Of a stretch of 64,000 nucleotides of DNA, positions 1 to 7,959 are shown in pieces. The stretch comes from Granulicella tundricola MP5ACTX9 (GTDB lineage Bacteria; Acidobacteriota; Terriglobia; Terriglobales; Acidobacteriaceae). Position 1 is the first letter of the stretch, and every line of letters begins with the position of its first letter. The stretch is from the NCBI RefSeq assembly GCF_000178975.2, contig NC_015064.1, positions 806,001 to 870,000 on the forward strand, written 5' to 3'. The position numbers were made by a program, and so were the translations under genes. The notes beneath the pieces are model-generated. The model saw only the letters and a list, made by a program, of their open reading frames with translations. It did no database searches and was not told the origin of the DNA.

Positions 1-1
1 C

Positions 2-394
2 GGGATCGCGGCGACGATTGAAGAGGTTCTGCTGTCCGCCGAGTACATCCTGAGCGGCGGCAACTACGACCTGATGGTGTGCGAGCGTGGGATTCGGACG
101 TTTGAGACTTACACGCGGAATACGTATGACGTTTCCGCGATTCCAGTGCTGAAGAAGCTGACGCACCTGCCGGTGTTTGGCGATCCGTCCCATGGTGTTG
201 GCAAGCGTGAGTTTGTGCCGGCTATGGCACTCGCGAGCGTGGCTGCAGGGGCCGACGGATTGCTGATGGAGATGCACCCGAATCCGGATAAAGCGATGAG
301 CGATGGCGCGCAAAGCCTGTTCCCGGAACAGTTGGAGAAGCTGGTGGCGCAGTTGCGGCAACTGGCTCCAATTGTGGGGAGAACGGTGGCTTAG
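2..394 (+). CDS. aroF: 3-deoxy-7-phosphoheptulonate synthase (DAHP synthase), C-terminal part
   Basis: The reading frame is open from base 2, so the 5' part lies outside the window; about 130 C-terminal residues are present. The enzyme condenses phosphoenolpyruvate and erythrose 4-phosphate, the first step of the shikimate pathway in the cytoplasm. Visible motifs are [20 protein letters not shown], then [16 protein letters not shown] and [13 protein letters not shown], which carry conserved active-site and metal-binding Cys, His and Glu positions of the type I-beta (AroF/AroA(f)-like) enzymes. tyrA lies 858 bp downstream on the same strand, so the two probably belonged to one aromatic amino acid operon, now separated by a Fic/antitoxin pair. 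Confidence 0.93.
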   Translation, partial: GIAATIEEVLLSAEYILSGGNYDLMVCERGIRTFETYTRNTYDVSAIPVLKKLTHLPVFGDPSHGVGKREFVPAMALASVAAGADGLLMEMHPNPDKAMSDGAQSLFPEQLEKLVAQLRQLAPIVGRTVA

Positions 395-424
395 GCGGCG
401 TATACTTTTCGAAGGAGAGACGCC

Positions 425-646
425 ATGCAGCCCATTTCCGACGAAGAGAAGAGCCGCCGCCGGCGTATCAATCAGAGTGTGATTGGTACGAACGCGATGG
501 AAGGCTTGAGTCTCGATGAAGAGACGTTGAGCCTGATGAGGCGATACGAAGAGGGCGAGATCGATCGGGAAGAACTTTCTTCGGCGATCGATCTTCATGT
601 GGCGCGGCTTCTGCGTGAGCGGTCAGCCTTGGCTGGCGCAGCTTAG
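425..646 (+). CDS. VbhA-like antitoxin of a Fic toxin
   Basis: A 73-residue acidic, helical protein. Residues 22-27 read TNAMEG, matching the Fic-inhibitory motif (S/T)xxxE(G/N), in which the Glu blocks productive ATP binding in the Fic active site. It resembles the VbhA antitoxin family in size, motif place near the N-terminus and position just upstream of a fic gene. A good ribosome-binding site (GAAGGAGAG) lies about 7 bases before the ATG. It begins 30 bases after the DAHP synthase stop and ends 6 bases before the fic start, so the pair is probably co-translated. Family assignment rests on motif and context. Confidence 0.82.
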   Translation: MQPISDEEKSRRRRINQSVIGTNAMEGLSLDEETLSLMRRYEEGEIDREELSSAIDLHVARLLRERSALAGAA

Positions 647-652
647 CCTGAC

Positions 653-1255
653 GTGAGTTCCGGCTTTGAGAATGACCCTCATTCCGAGCGTGGCCATGCC
701 TGCCCGCGTAATAAATTCGGAATAACGAACTACGCGGAGTTATCCCGTTTCGAAGCGCCTCTGTCTGCCAAGCGGCTGGGAGAACTTGAAGATCGTCCCA
801 TGAAGGGTAGTTTTGACTCGCAGCATCTGCGGGCGATCCACCGGTATCTGTTTCGGGATGTGTTTCCGTGGGCGGGGGAGTTCCGGGTGGTGAATATCTC
901 GAAAGGCGGGCCCATGTTTGGCCCTGTTATGTTCATCGGACAGGCTCTGGATGATGCTTTTGGGAAGCTGGCTCGAGAGAAGCTTTTGAGTGGGCTCACG
1001 GTGGATGCGTTTGCGGACCGAGCGGCGTTCTACCTGGGCGAGATCAATGCGATTCATCCGTTCCGCGAGGGAAATGGGCGGACGCAGCGGGAGTTTATTC
1101 GGCAGCTTGCGGTGCGGGCGGGACATACGATCTCATGGGCTGGGTTTACGCAGCAGGAGATGATCGACGCTTCTATCAAGAGCCATGTGGGCGGAGAGAA
1201 TGAAGCTCTGGCGGAGATTTTAAGACGGGCGCTCATGGAGCGGGGGAACGCATGA
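653..1255 (+). CDS. Fic/DOC family protein (probable AMP-transferring toxin)
   Basis: A 200-residue protein with the Fic signature HPFREGNGR at residues 135-143: His135 is the catalytic base, the Glu/Gly/Asn loop binds nucleotide, and Arg143 contacts phosphate. Fic toxins of this size usually AMPylate target proteins; gyrase and topoisomerase IV are known targets of FicT and VbhT. The start is taken as GTG at 653, with no strong Shine-Dalgarno of its own, consistent with coupling to the antitoxin gene six bases upstream. Its stop overlaps the tyrA start (ATGA), so tyrA translation may depend on it. All core motif residues are present. The target cannot be read from sequence. Confidence 0.9.
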   Translation: MSSGFENDPHSERGHACPRNKFGITNYAELSRFEAPLSAKRLGELEDRPMKGSFDSQHLRAIHRYLFRDVFPWAGEFRVVNISKGGPMFGPVMFIGQALDDAFGKLAREKLLSGLTVDAFADRAAFYLGEINAIHPFREGNGRTQREFIRQLAVRAGHTISWAGFTQQEMIDASIKSHVGGENEALAEILRRALMERGNA

Positions 1256-2103
1256 TTGAGAGTGTTGCGATTGTCGGAACGGGGCTGATCGGGACATCGA
1301 TCGGCCTCGCTTTGCGTCGGGCTGGGTTTGACGGCGAGATCGTTGGGGTGGATGCCAAGGGGGATGAGGCGGCTATGGCGGTCAGCATGGGGGCTTGCGA
1401 CCGGGTGGGGGCGTTCGACGATGTGTGGAAGTGTGATGTTGTCGTGCTGGCCGTGCCGGTGCTGACGATTCTGGATTTTCTGGGGCGGCTGGCTCCGTTG
1501 ATGGGACCGGACCAGTTGATTACGGATGTGGGGAGTACGAAGCTGCAGATCTTTGAGATGGTGAGGTCGCTGCGGGGGAATGAGGTTCGGGTGCGGATGT
1601 TGCCGGGGCACCCCATGGCTGGGAAGGAGTCGGGGGGGGCGGAGTTGGGGGATGCGGGGCTCTTTGAGGGGGCTATGTGGCTGTTCACCCCTGCCGAGGA
1701 GGAGTGGGATGTGGAGCGGGAGTGGCGGGAGTGGGTTACCCGGTTCGGGGCGCGGACGATGGATATGGACGCCCGGCGGCATGACCAAGTGTGTGCGTGG
1801 GTGAGTCATCTGCCGCAGATGGTGGCTACGGCGATGGCGGCGATGTACGAGGACGAGTTTGGGGCGGAGCCGGAGATTGCGGCGGAGTTCCAGGCGATCG
1901 GGGGGCGGGCGCTGCGGGAGATGACTCGTCTGGGGGCTAGTCCTTACAGCATGTGGCGGGATGTGGCGATGAGCAATACTGAGCCGCTGGCGGCTACGTT
2001 GTTCGCGCTGGAGCAGAGGTTGCAGCATCTGCGCGAGGGGCTTCGGACGCCGGAGCTGAGGGAAGAGTTCCGGCTGGCGAATGCTTTTCGGGCTCGGAAG
2101 TAG
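1252..2103 (+). CDS. tyrA: Prephenate dehydrogenase
   Basis: A 283-residue enzyme that oxidatively decarboxylates prephenate to 4-hydroxyphenylpyruvate for tyrosine synthesis, using NAD(P)+. A Rossmann dinucleotide-binding motif (VGTGLIGTS, about residues 8-16) opens the protein, and GHPMAGKESGG at 119-129 is the conserved TyrA substrate/catalytic segment. There is no chorismate mutase or ACT domain, so it is a monofunctional enzyme of usual length. It starts with ATG inside the last codons of the Fic gene (4-base overlap). Coding DNA is very G-rich at third positions. A run of C residues follows the stop (about 2105-2119). Confidence 0.93.
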   Translation: MIESVAIVGTGLIGTSIGLALRRAGFDGEIVGVDAKGDEAAMAVSMGACDRVGAFDDVWKCDVVVLAVPVLTILDFLGRLAPLMGPDQLITDVGSTKLQIFEMVRSLRGNEVRVRMLPGHPMAGKESGGAELGDAGLFEGAMWLFTPAEEEWDVEREWREWVTRFGARTMDMDARRHDQVCAWVSHLPQMVATAMAAMYEDEFGAEPEIAAEFQAIGGRALREMTRLGASPYSMWRDVAMSNTEPLAATLFALEQRLQHLREGLRTPELREEFRLANAFRARK

Positions 2104-2253
2104 TACCCCCCCCTCCCCCGGCCGAATGATCCAAAGTCTTTATTCCATTGAAGTTAGGTCTGGACTTCGCTGCTAAGTTCTTTGTTTCGATGGTAAAGTG
2201 TTGCAAAGTATTCATTCGAGATGACTTATCCTCATCATGGCACGTACTTTATT

Positions 2254-3852
2254 TTAGTGCGCCATGACCTCTTCCGGGCTGGGTTTTTCGGCCTTGGCGG
2301 GGAGGCGCATGAGGAATGGGAGTGGGCAAAGGCAGAAGACGGAGACCGCAAGCATGAAGAAGGCGTTCTGATAGCTGAGCATGGAGGCCTGGCGGAGCAT
2401 CTGCTGGTAGCCATAGCCGACCGCTAACTGCGCGGACTGGGCGGCGCTCATGCCGCCGTGGCGTAAGGCGGCTGCGACCGAGTTCATGTATTGCATGTAT
2501 GGGACGGTGCCGGGGACGGCGTTGGCGGAGAGCTGGTTCTGGTGGGTCTGGGCGGTGCGGGCCAGGAAGGTGGTCAGCAAGGCTGTGCCGGCGGAGCCGC
2601 CGAGGTTTCTGGCGAAGTTGGAGAGCGACGAGATCTGATTGGACTTTGAGCGGGGGACGCCGACGTAGTTGAGCGTGGAGATGGGGATGAAGATGAAGGG
2701 CAGGCCGATGACCTGGAGCATACGCCAGAGGGTGGCGGTGCCGAAGCTGGTATCGAGCGAAAGCCGGGTGAGGTTGTAGAGGCCGATGGCGGTGGCCATA
2801 TAGCCGAGACAGACGGTGAGGCGCGGGTCGATCCGCCAACTGAGCGAACGGCCGGCGAGGGCCATGCCGAACATCATGACGAAGCCGGCGGGGGAGAGGA
2901 CCATTCCGGCTCGCTCGGCGGTGTAGCCGAGGAGGGCCTGTAGGTACTGGGGGATGAGGACGGTCGAGCCGAAGAGGACCATGCCGAGGATCAGCTGGAG
3001 GAAGACCGCGGTGCCGAAGTTACGGTTTTTGAGGAGCTTGAGGTCGACGATGGGATCGGGGTGACGCCACTCCCAGATAACGAAGAAGGTAAGGAGGAAT
3101 ACTGCGATGGCGGCGACGGTGCAGATCATGGGGTCGCCGAACCAGTCTTTTTCCTGGCCCTTGTCGAGGAAGAACTCAAGGCAGCCTACGCCGCCGGCGA
3201 CGAGGGCGAGGCCGGTGAAGTCGACTGGGGCCTTGATGTGGGTGAGGGCTTTAGCCTTCGGTGGGTCTTCAACCATGCGGTTGGAGAGCCACAAGGAGAG
3301 CAGGCCGATGGGCAGATTGATGAAGAAGATCCAGTGCCAGTTGAAGTTGTCCGTGATGTAGCCGCCCAGGGTGGGGCCGATGGCGGGCGCGATGACGACG
3401 GCGGTGCCGTAGAGGGCGAAGGCCTGGCCGCGCTTTTCAACGGAGAAGGTATCGGCGAGGATGGCTTGCTCTGACGGGGCGAGGCCGCCGCCGCCGGCGC
3501 CCTGAAGGATGCGGGCGATGATGAGGATGGGGAGCGTGGGGGCGAGGCCGCAGAGCAACGAGCAGACGGTGAAGATGGCGACGCAGGTCATATAGAAGCG
3601 CTTGCGGCCGAAACGGTTCGAGAGCCAGCCGGAGATGGGAAGGACCACGGCGGAGCTGACGAGATAGCTGGTGAGGACCCAGGTGGCCTCTTCTTGGCTT
3701 GCGCCCAAAGAGCCTGCGATGTGAGGCAGGGCTACGTTGGCGATGGAGGTATCGAGCACCTCCATGAAGGTGGCGAGGGTGACCGTGAGTGCGATGGCCC
3801 AGGGGTTATATTTGGGCTTCCACTCGGCTTCGAGATGGGTTTCGTCTGGCAT
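2254..3852 (-). CDS. DHA2-family MFS drug exporter (EmrB-like)
   Basis: A 532-residue integral membrane protein of the 14-helix DHA2 class of the major facilitator superfamily, which exports drugs or toxic compounds by proton antiport. Visible features are the N-terminal motif D1-like segment with LDTSIANVALPHIAGSLG, the loop 2-3 signature GWLSNRFGRKRFY and motif C-like GPTLGGYITDNFNWHWIFF. It is divergent from a MarR-family gene, with two palindromes overlapping its start codon, so it is probably repressed by that regulator. No EmrA-type membrane fusion partner gene lies next to it, so it may act alone or with a partner elsewhere. Substrate unknown. Confidence 0.92.
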   Translation of the reverse strand: MPDETHLEAEWKPKYNPWAIALTVTLATFMEVLDTSIANVALPHIAGSLGASQEEATWVLTSYLVSSAVVLPISGWLSNRFGRKRFYMTCVAIFTVCSLLCGLAPTLPILIIARILQGAGGGGLAPSEQAILADTFSVEKRGQAFALYGTAVVIAPAIGPTLGGYITDNFNWHWIFFINLPIGLLSLWLSNRMVEDPPKAKALTHIKAPVDFTGLALVAGGVGCLEFFLDKGQEKDWFGDPMICTVAAIAVFLLTFFVIWEWRHPDPIVDLKLLKNRNFGTAVFLQLILGMVLFGSTVLIPQYLQALLGYTAERAGMVLSPAGFVMMFGMALAGRSLSWRIDPRLTVCLGYMATAIGLYNLTRLSLDTSFGTATLWRMLQVIGLPFIFIPISTLNYVGVPRSKSNQISSLSNFARNLGGSAGTALLTTFLARTAQTHQNQLSANAVPGTVPYMQYMNSVAAALRHGGMSAAQSAQLAVGYGYQQMLRQASMLSYQNAFFMLAVSVFCLCPLPFLMRLPAKAEKPSPEEVMAH

Positions 3853-3884
3853 CAGTTAGTTGATAGGGTATCAGTTTGTTGATA
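3851..3884. promoter_or_regulatory. Twin palindromic operator candidate for the MarR regulator
   Basis: Two near-identical 14-bp imperfect palindromes, ATCAGTTAGTTGAT (3851-3864) and ATCAGTTTGTTGAT (3870-3883), each with ATCA/TGAT arms, lie 19 bp apart between the divergent exporter and MarR genes. The left copy overlaps the exporter start codon. This is the layout expected for a MarR dimer repressing both genes, but no binding data exist. Because the sites lie before 3899, they also argue for the shorter MarR start. Confidence 0.65.
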
Positions 3885-3898
3885 TAGAGTATGTGCAG

Positions 3899-4348
3899 AT
3901 GATGAAGGACTCAAAAAAATCCGAGGGCGCTCCGCTTCGTCCGATTTCAAAGTTGATCCGGCGGATCACGATGGGATTCCGGACGCGGCTGGACGACCGG
4001 CTGCGCGACCATCAGGTGACGACGGCGCAGATTCGGATGCTGTACGAGTTGCGGGAGCGGCCGGGTGGGAGTGGGGCGCAGATGGCTCGGGCGTGCTATG
4101 TCAGTCCGCAGAGCGCGCAGACGATGCTGGCGCGGGCGGTGGAGCGGGGATGGGTCGTGCGGGGGAAAGACCCGGAGAATGAACGGCTGGTGACGATGCG
4201 GTTGACAGACTCTGGGCGGGAGTTACTGGAGTACGCGGAGGGCGTGGTGAAGGCTATGGAGGCGGAGCTTTGGGAAGGGGTTTCGCCGGAGGAGCTTGGG
4301 GTGGTGCGGGGGGTGCTGGAGAGGGTGGCGGGGCGGTTTGAGGAGTAG
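3899..4348 (+). CDS. MarR-family transcriptional regulator
   Basis: A 149-residue winged helix-turn-helix protein. The DNA-binding part is visible in ARACYVSPQSAQTMLARAVE followed by the wing with RGKDPENERLVTMRLT, including the conserved D-R wing pattern. It probably represses the divergent DHA2 exporter in response to a toxic ligand. An in-frame TTG at 3860 would lengthen the protein by 13 residues, but that region contains the two operator palindromes; ATG at 3899 (followed by a second ATG at 3902) fits better. Confidence 0.88.
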   Translation: MMKDSKKSEGAPLRPISKLIRRITMGFRTRLDDRLRDHQVTTAQIRMLYELRERPGGSGAQMARACYVSPQSAQTMLARAVERGWVVRGKDPENERLVTMRLTDSGRELLEYAEGVVKAMEAELWEGVSPEELGVVRGVLERVAGRFEE

Positions 4349-4481
4349 AGCCGCAACGATCTGATGCGTTGTAGGATGTCTTTCGCTTCATACAACTGAA
4401 CAAGCGTGCGGGAGTGTTGGCATAGTACAGATCCATCCTGCATCCCGCTGTAAGATTTCAAGAACGAAGAAACTGACAGGG

Positions 4482-5984
4482 GTGCGGCAGGTGCCAGACG
4501 AAGGATCAGTCACGGAGGTAGCATTTCGGCGTCAGATGGCACAGTTTTTCGACGCTGCCACCGATGCGATCTTCTTTCTGGACCGGGATTATCGGTTTAC
4601 ATTTCTCAATCGCCGCGCATTTGAAGTTCTGGCGCCAGGGGGAGGAGACATCCTGGGGCGCGTGCTGTTTGAACTTTACCCGGACACGGTTTACGAGGGC
4701 TCCCCTTACGTCAAAGCTTACGAAGGCAGTATGGAGCGGAGAGAGGTCGGGGAGTTCGAAGCCTATTATCCTGAGCCCTTCAACTTCTGGCTGCGCGTGC
4801 AAAGCTATCCCGCGGACGACGGGATCATCGTATTCTTTCGTGACGTGACCCAGGATCGGCTTCTGCACGAGTCTTTGCGCAGCAAGAGTGAAGAGGAAGA
4901 GCGTCAAAGGGCTGAGATCGAAAGCGTGTATGCGAACGCACCCATTGGGCTGGCGCTGTTCGACCTGAACGACTATACCTATCTGCGTTTGAATGACCGG
5001 CAGGCAGCCTTCTTTGGGAAGAGACCGGAAGAGGTTGTCGGTCGAACGCTTACGGAGATGGCTCCGATCGAAGGTTTGCGTGAGCTGTTCGATGGCGTGG
5101 CGGCGGGAGTGCCCGTGATCAACTTTCCGCTGGTGGGGGCACTGGTTACCGATCCGGATACCGTGCGCTACTGGACCGTGAGCTACTTTCCAGTGACTTC
5201 AAGCGATGGGACAGTTACGGGCATTACGGCTGCCTCTCTTGAGGTGACCCATCAGAAGAAGACCGAAATGGCTCTCATTCAGAGCGAAAAGCTGGCTGCG
5301 GTTGGGCGGTTGGCGTCAAGCATTGCACATGAGATCAACAACCCGCTTGAGGCGGTGACCAATCTCTTGTATCTGGCGGAGCGAACGGATGATTTGACGG
5401 AGGTGCGGCAGTATCTCCGTGACGCGGAGGTGGAGTTGAGGCGCGTCGCTGCCATCACTGCCCAGACCTTGCGCTTCCATAAGCAATCAACCGACGCCCA
5501 GGCGGTCACGATGGAGGAGTTGATCCGAAGCGCTCTTTCAATCTTTCAAGGAAGGCTTGCGAACTCTCCCATCGAAGTTGTGGAGTGTTTCCATGCCCAA
5601 CAGCCAGTGCGTTGCTTCGAAGGAGAGATTCGACAGGTCTTGAGCAACCTTCTGGGCAATGCGCTGGACTCCATGAGCGCGGAAGGTGGACGCCTGTTAA
5701 TTCGGACCCAGACTGCGACCAACTGGAGGACTGGTGATCGCGGGGTGGCGATCCTCTTTGGAGATCAAGGGACCGGGATCGACGCAAAGTTCCGTGCGAA
5801 GCTCTTCGAGCCGTTCTTCACGACCAAGGGCATCATGGGGACGGGTCTGGGCCTTTGGGTGAGTAAAGGGATTATCGATCGGCATCATGGGACGATTGCG
5901 GTGCGAAGCCGCCAGATGCCTGGGGCCAGCGGGACTATCTTCCGGATCTGGCTTCCCTTCGACGCGGCCGTCCGTAGGTCATAG
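4482..5984 (+). CDS. PAS-PAS sensor histidine kinase, orphan
   Basis: A 500-residue protein without obvious membrane segments, so probably cytoplasmic. Order: PAS domain (about 8-125), short coiled linker, second PAS (about 145-265), HisKA dimerisation domain with phospho-acceptor His283 in SIAHEINNPLEA, and a HATPase domain with N-box NLLGNALDSM, G1 GDQGTGID and G2 GTGLGLWVSKG. No response regulator is adjacent, so its partner is elsewhere. The kinase core is closely similar to that of the receiver-PAS-kinase at 38305-39885 in this window, indicating paralogy. GTG at 4482 is used; GTG at 4491 is an alternative. Confidence 0.88.
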   Translation: MRQVPDEGSVTEVAFRRQMAQFFDAATDAIFFLDRDYRFTFLNRRAFEVLAPGGGDILGRVLFELYPDTVYEGSPYVKAYEGSMERREVGEFEAYYPEPFNFWLRVQSYPADDGIIVFFRDVTQDRLLHESLRSKSEEEERQRAEIESVYANAPIGLALFDLNDYTYLRLNDRQAAFFGKRPEEVVGRTLTEMAPIEGLRELFDGVAAGVPVINFPLVGALVTDPDTVRYWTVSYFPVTSSDGTVTGITAASLEVTHQKKTEMALIQSEKLAAVGRLASSIAHEINNPLEAVTNLLYLAERTDDLTEVRQYLRDAEVELRRVAAITAQTLRFHKQSTDAQAVTMEELIRSALSIFQGRLANSPIEVVECFHAQQPVRCFEGEIRQVLSNLLGNALDSMSAEGGRLLIRTQTATNWRTGDRGVAILFGDQGTGIDAKFRAKLFEPFFTTKGIMGTGLGLWVSKGIIDRHHGTIAVRSRQMPGASGTIFRIWLPFDAAVRRS

Positions 5985-6083
5985 AAGGACCTGGCCCCAA
6001 ACGAACGATGGCGACTGCAAAAGCTACAATAGGGGATTAGGCGAAAGCTTGCCTGACTTTCTTGGGTTGCGGGTGTTATTGCC

Positions 6084-7334
6084 ATGAAGCTGCGTCCGGT
6101 TTTGCTGGTTCTTCTGTTGCTTGCGGGGTTCTACTACCTGACGACGCGTGGGGCGTCCTCGCGGGCGCTGATTCCGTGGGCGCATGGGGTCTCGCGGGCT
6201 TCGTTTGTGCCGGCTGCGGGGGAAGGTTCGGTCGACCGGTCGGTGGGGTCTGACGATGGGCCGCTGGGGAACTTCCACCTGACCGAGTCGGCTTCGGCTG
6301 CGCCGGCTTTCGATGCGGAGGAGCAGCAGAATATTGCGGTTTACCGGAAGGCGCTGCCTTCGGTGGTGAATATTACTTCGACCGCCGTGAGCTACGACTT
6401 CTTCAATCGGCCGGTGCCGCAGCAGGGACAGGGGTCGGGGTTTGTGCTGGATAAGGAAGGGCACATCCTGACGAATAATCACGTCATCGACAACGCGCAG
6501 CGGGTTGAGGTGACTCTGTCCGACAAGCATAAGTACAAGGCGACGGTGATCGGGATCGATACGCATCATGATCTGGCGCTGCTTTCGATTACGGCTCCGG
6601 GGCTGGTGCCGGCGACGCTGTCCGATAGCGGCGGTCTGGTGGTGGGGCAGAAGGTGTATGCGATCGGAAATCCGTTTGGGTTGAGCGGGACGATGACGCG
6701 GGGGATGATCTCGGCGATCCGGTCCATTGGGACGTCCGGGACGCAGGGCGGCGGCGGGGCGATCGAGGATGCGATTCAGACGGATGCGGCGATCAATCCC
6801 GGGAACTCGGGTGGTCCGCTGCTGAACTCGCGGGGCGAGGTGATTGGGATTACGACGCTGATTGCGAGCTCGGGCGCGGATCAGTCGGCTGGGATCGGGT
6901 TTGCGATTCCGATCAATACGGCGAAGGCGGTGCTGGACGACTTTGCGCATTATGGCAAGGTGAGGCGGCCATCGCTGGATATCGAGACGCTGCCGATTGG
7001 GCCGGATATTGCTGAACAGATTGGGCTGCCGGCGGACTATGGAGTTCTGGTCGAGAAGACGATGCCGGGTGGCGCTGCCGAGAAGGCCGGGCTGCGCGGC
7101 GGGAATCAGCGGGTCTATATGGGGAATACGCCGATCGATCTGGGCGGGGACCTGATCGTCGGGATGGATGGGCAGGAGGTGCAGACGCCGCAGGATCTGA
7201 GCCAGGCGCTGACTCGGCACAAGGCCGGCGACGTGGTGACGGTGACGGTGTTCCGGGGACAACGGAAGCTGAACCTGAAGGTGACGCTGGGCGATGCGAA
7301 GGATGCAATCTCGCTTCCGGGGCGGAGTACTTAA
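6084..7334 (+). CDS. HtrA/DegQ-like periplasmic serine protease with PDZ domain
   Basis: A 416-residue S1C-family protease for envelope protein quality control. The N-terminus (LLVLLLLAGFYYL) is a signal anchor, placing the enzyme on the periplasmic side. The catalytic triad is His133 (NNHVIDN), Asp163 (HHDLALL) and Ser242 (NPGNSGGPL). One PDZ domain follows at about 300-400 (DYGVLVEKTMPGGAAEKAGL). One PDZ makes it closer to DegS or HhoB architecture than to DegP with two. It opens a probable three-gene unit with a small membrane protein and an M50-like protease, suggesting a membrane proteolysis theme. Confidence 0.92.
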   Translation: MKLRPVLLVLLLLAGFYYLTTRGASSRALIPWAHGVSRASFVPAAGEGSVDRSVGSDDGPLGNFHLTESASAAPAFDAEEQQNIAVYRKALPSVVNITSTAVSYDFFNRPVPQQGQGSGFVLDKEGHILTNNHVIDNAQRVEVTLSDKHKYKATVIGIDTHHDLALLSITAPGLVPATLSDSGGLVVGQKVYAIGNPFGLSGTMTRGMISAIRSIGTSGTQGGGGAIEDAIQTDAAINPGNSGGPLLNSRGEVIGITTLIASSGADQSAGIGFAIPINTAKAVLDDFAHYGKVRRPSLDIETLPIGPDIAEQIGLPADYGVLVEKTMPGGAAEKAGLRGGNQRVYMGNTPIDLGGDLIVGMDGQEVQTPQDLSQALTRHKAGDVVTVTVFRGQRKLNLKVTLGDAKDAISLPGRST

Positions 7335-7370
7335 GTTGCGATTCGGGATTTCGTAAGATGAGGCTTGCAG

Positions 7371-7925
7371 ATGGACTTGAATACGCCGAACTTTGAGCGG
7401 GCTGAGTATCGCGAGCCCCAGGTGATTGAAGGGTATCCTGTTGAGCCGGCGGGTGGCCGCGGGCTCGGACCGGCGCTGCTGTTCGGGCTGGGTGCTGCTG
7501 TGGTGGGGTGCGTGGGGTATGCGGTGGTGGGGCTCTCGCACATCATGGCGAGTATCGTGTCTATCGGCGTGGGTTGGCTGGTGGGCAAGGCGATGATGAC
7601 GGGGTCGGGCGGCGTGGGTGGGCGGCCTTATCAGGTGGCGGCGGTGTTGATGACTTACTTTGCGTGCTCGGTGGGGGATATGGTGGACATTCTTCACTTT
7701 CAGGGGATTCCGTTTGCGCTGATGGGGAAGCTGCCGCCTGCATTTCTGCTGAAGCTGGCGGTCGGATTGCCGTTCCTGCAGCTGCGGAGCAATCCGCTGA
7801 ATGGTGGATTGGGGTTGCTGATTCTGTTCTTCGGGTTGCAGGCTGCGTGGCGGATTGCGGCGGGTGGGCCGGGTTTCGGGCGTGTGGGTGGCGGGCCTAG
7901 GATGACGCCGTTTGGGATGCGGTAA
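7371..7925 (+). CDS. Hypothetical membrane protein, about four helices
   Basis: A 184-residue protein starting MDLNTPNFERAEY, with hydrophobic stretches at about 25-45, 50-70, 80-100 and 130-155, so likely four membrane helices. A purine-rich ribosome-binding site (TAAGATGAGG) lies 7-8 bases before ATG 7371; an upstream TTG at 7365 is less likely. It sits 36 bases after the HtrA gene and 34-40 before an M50 protease. I do not recognise the family. Location suggests it works with the flanking proteases, but this is inference. Confidence 0.75.
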   Translation: MDLNTPNFERAEYREPQVIEGYPVEPAGGRGLGPALLFGLGAAVVGCVGYAVVGLSHIMASIVSIGVGWLVGKAMMTGSGGVGGRPYQVAAVLMTYFACSVGDMVDILHFQGIPFALMGKLPPAFLLKLAVGLPFLQLRSNPLNGGLGLLILFFGLQAAWRIAAGGPGFGRVGGGPRMTPFGMR

Positions 7926-7959
7926 AGGTTTGGGTTGCGTCTAAAGAGAGAGTGTTGAT

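Noticed and set aside
1590..1625. GGGGCACCCCATGG in tyrA as another palindromic repeat copy
   Set aside because: It codes for the conserved GHPMAG motif and lacks the paired arms of the repeat.
1054..2028. Long open frame on the minus strand opposite fic and tyrA
   Set aside because: The product is Arg/His/Pro-rich without any domain, the usual mirror of G-rich coding DNA; tyrA and fic on the other strand are certain.
6024..7697. 557-codon minus-strand frame over the HtrA gene
   Set aside because: Composition (Arg, His, Pro) is that of an antisense shadow; the HtrA protease with full triad is on the plus strand.
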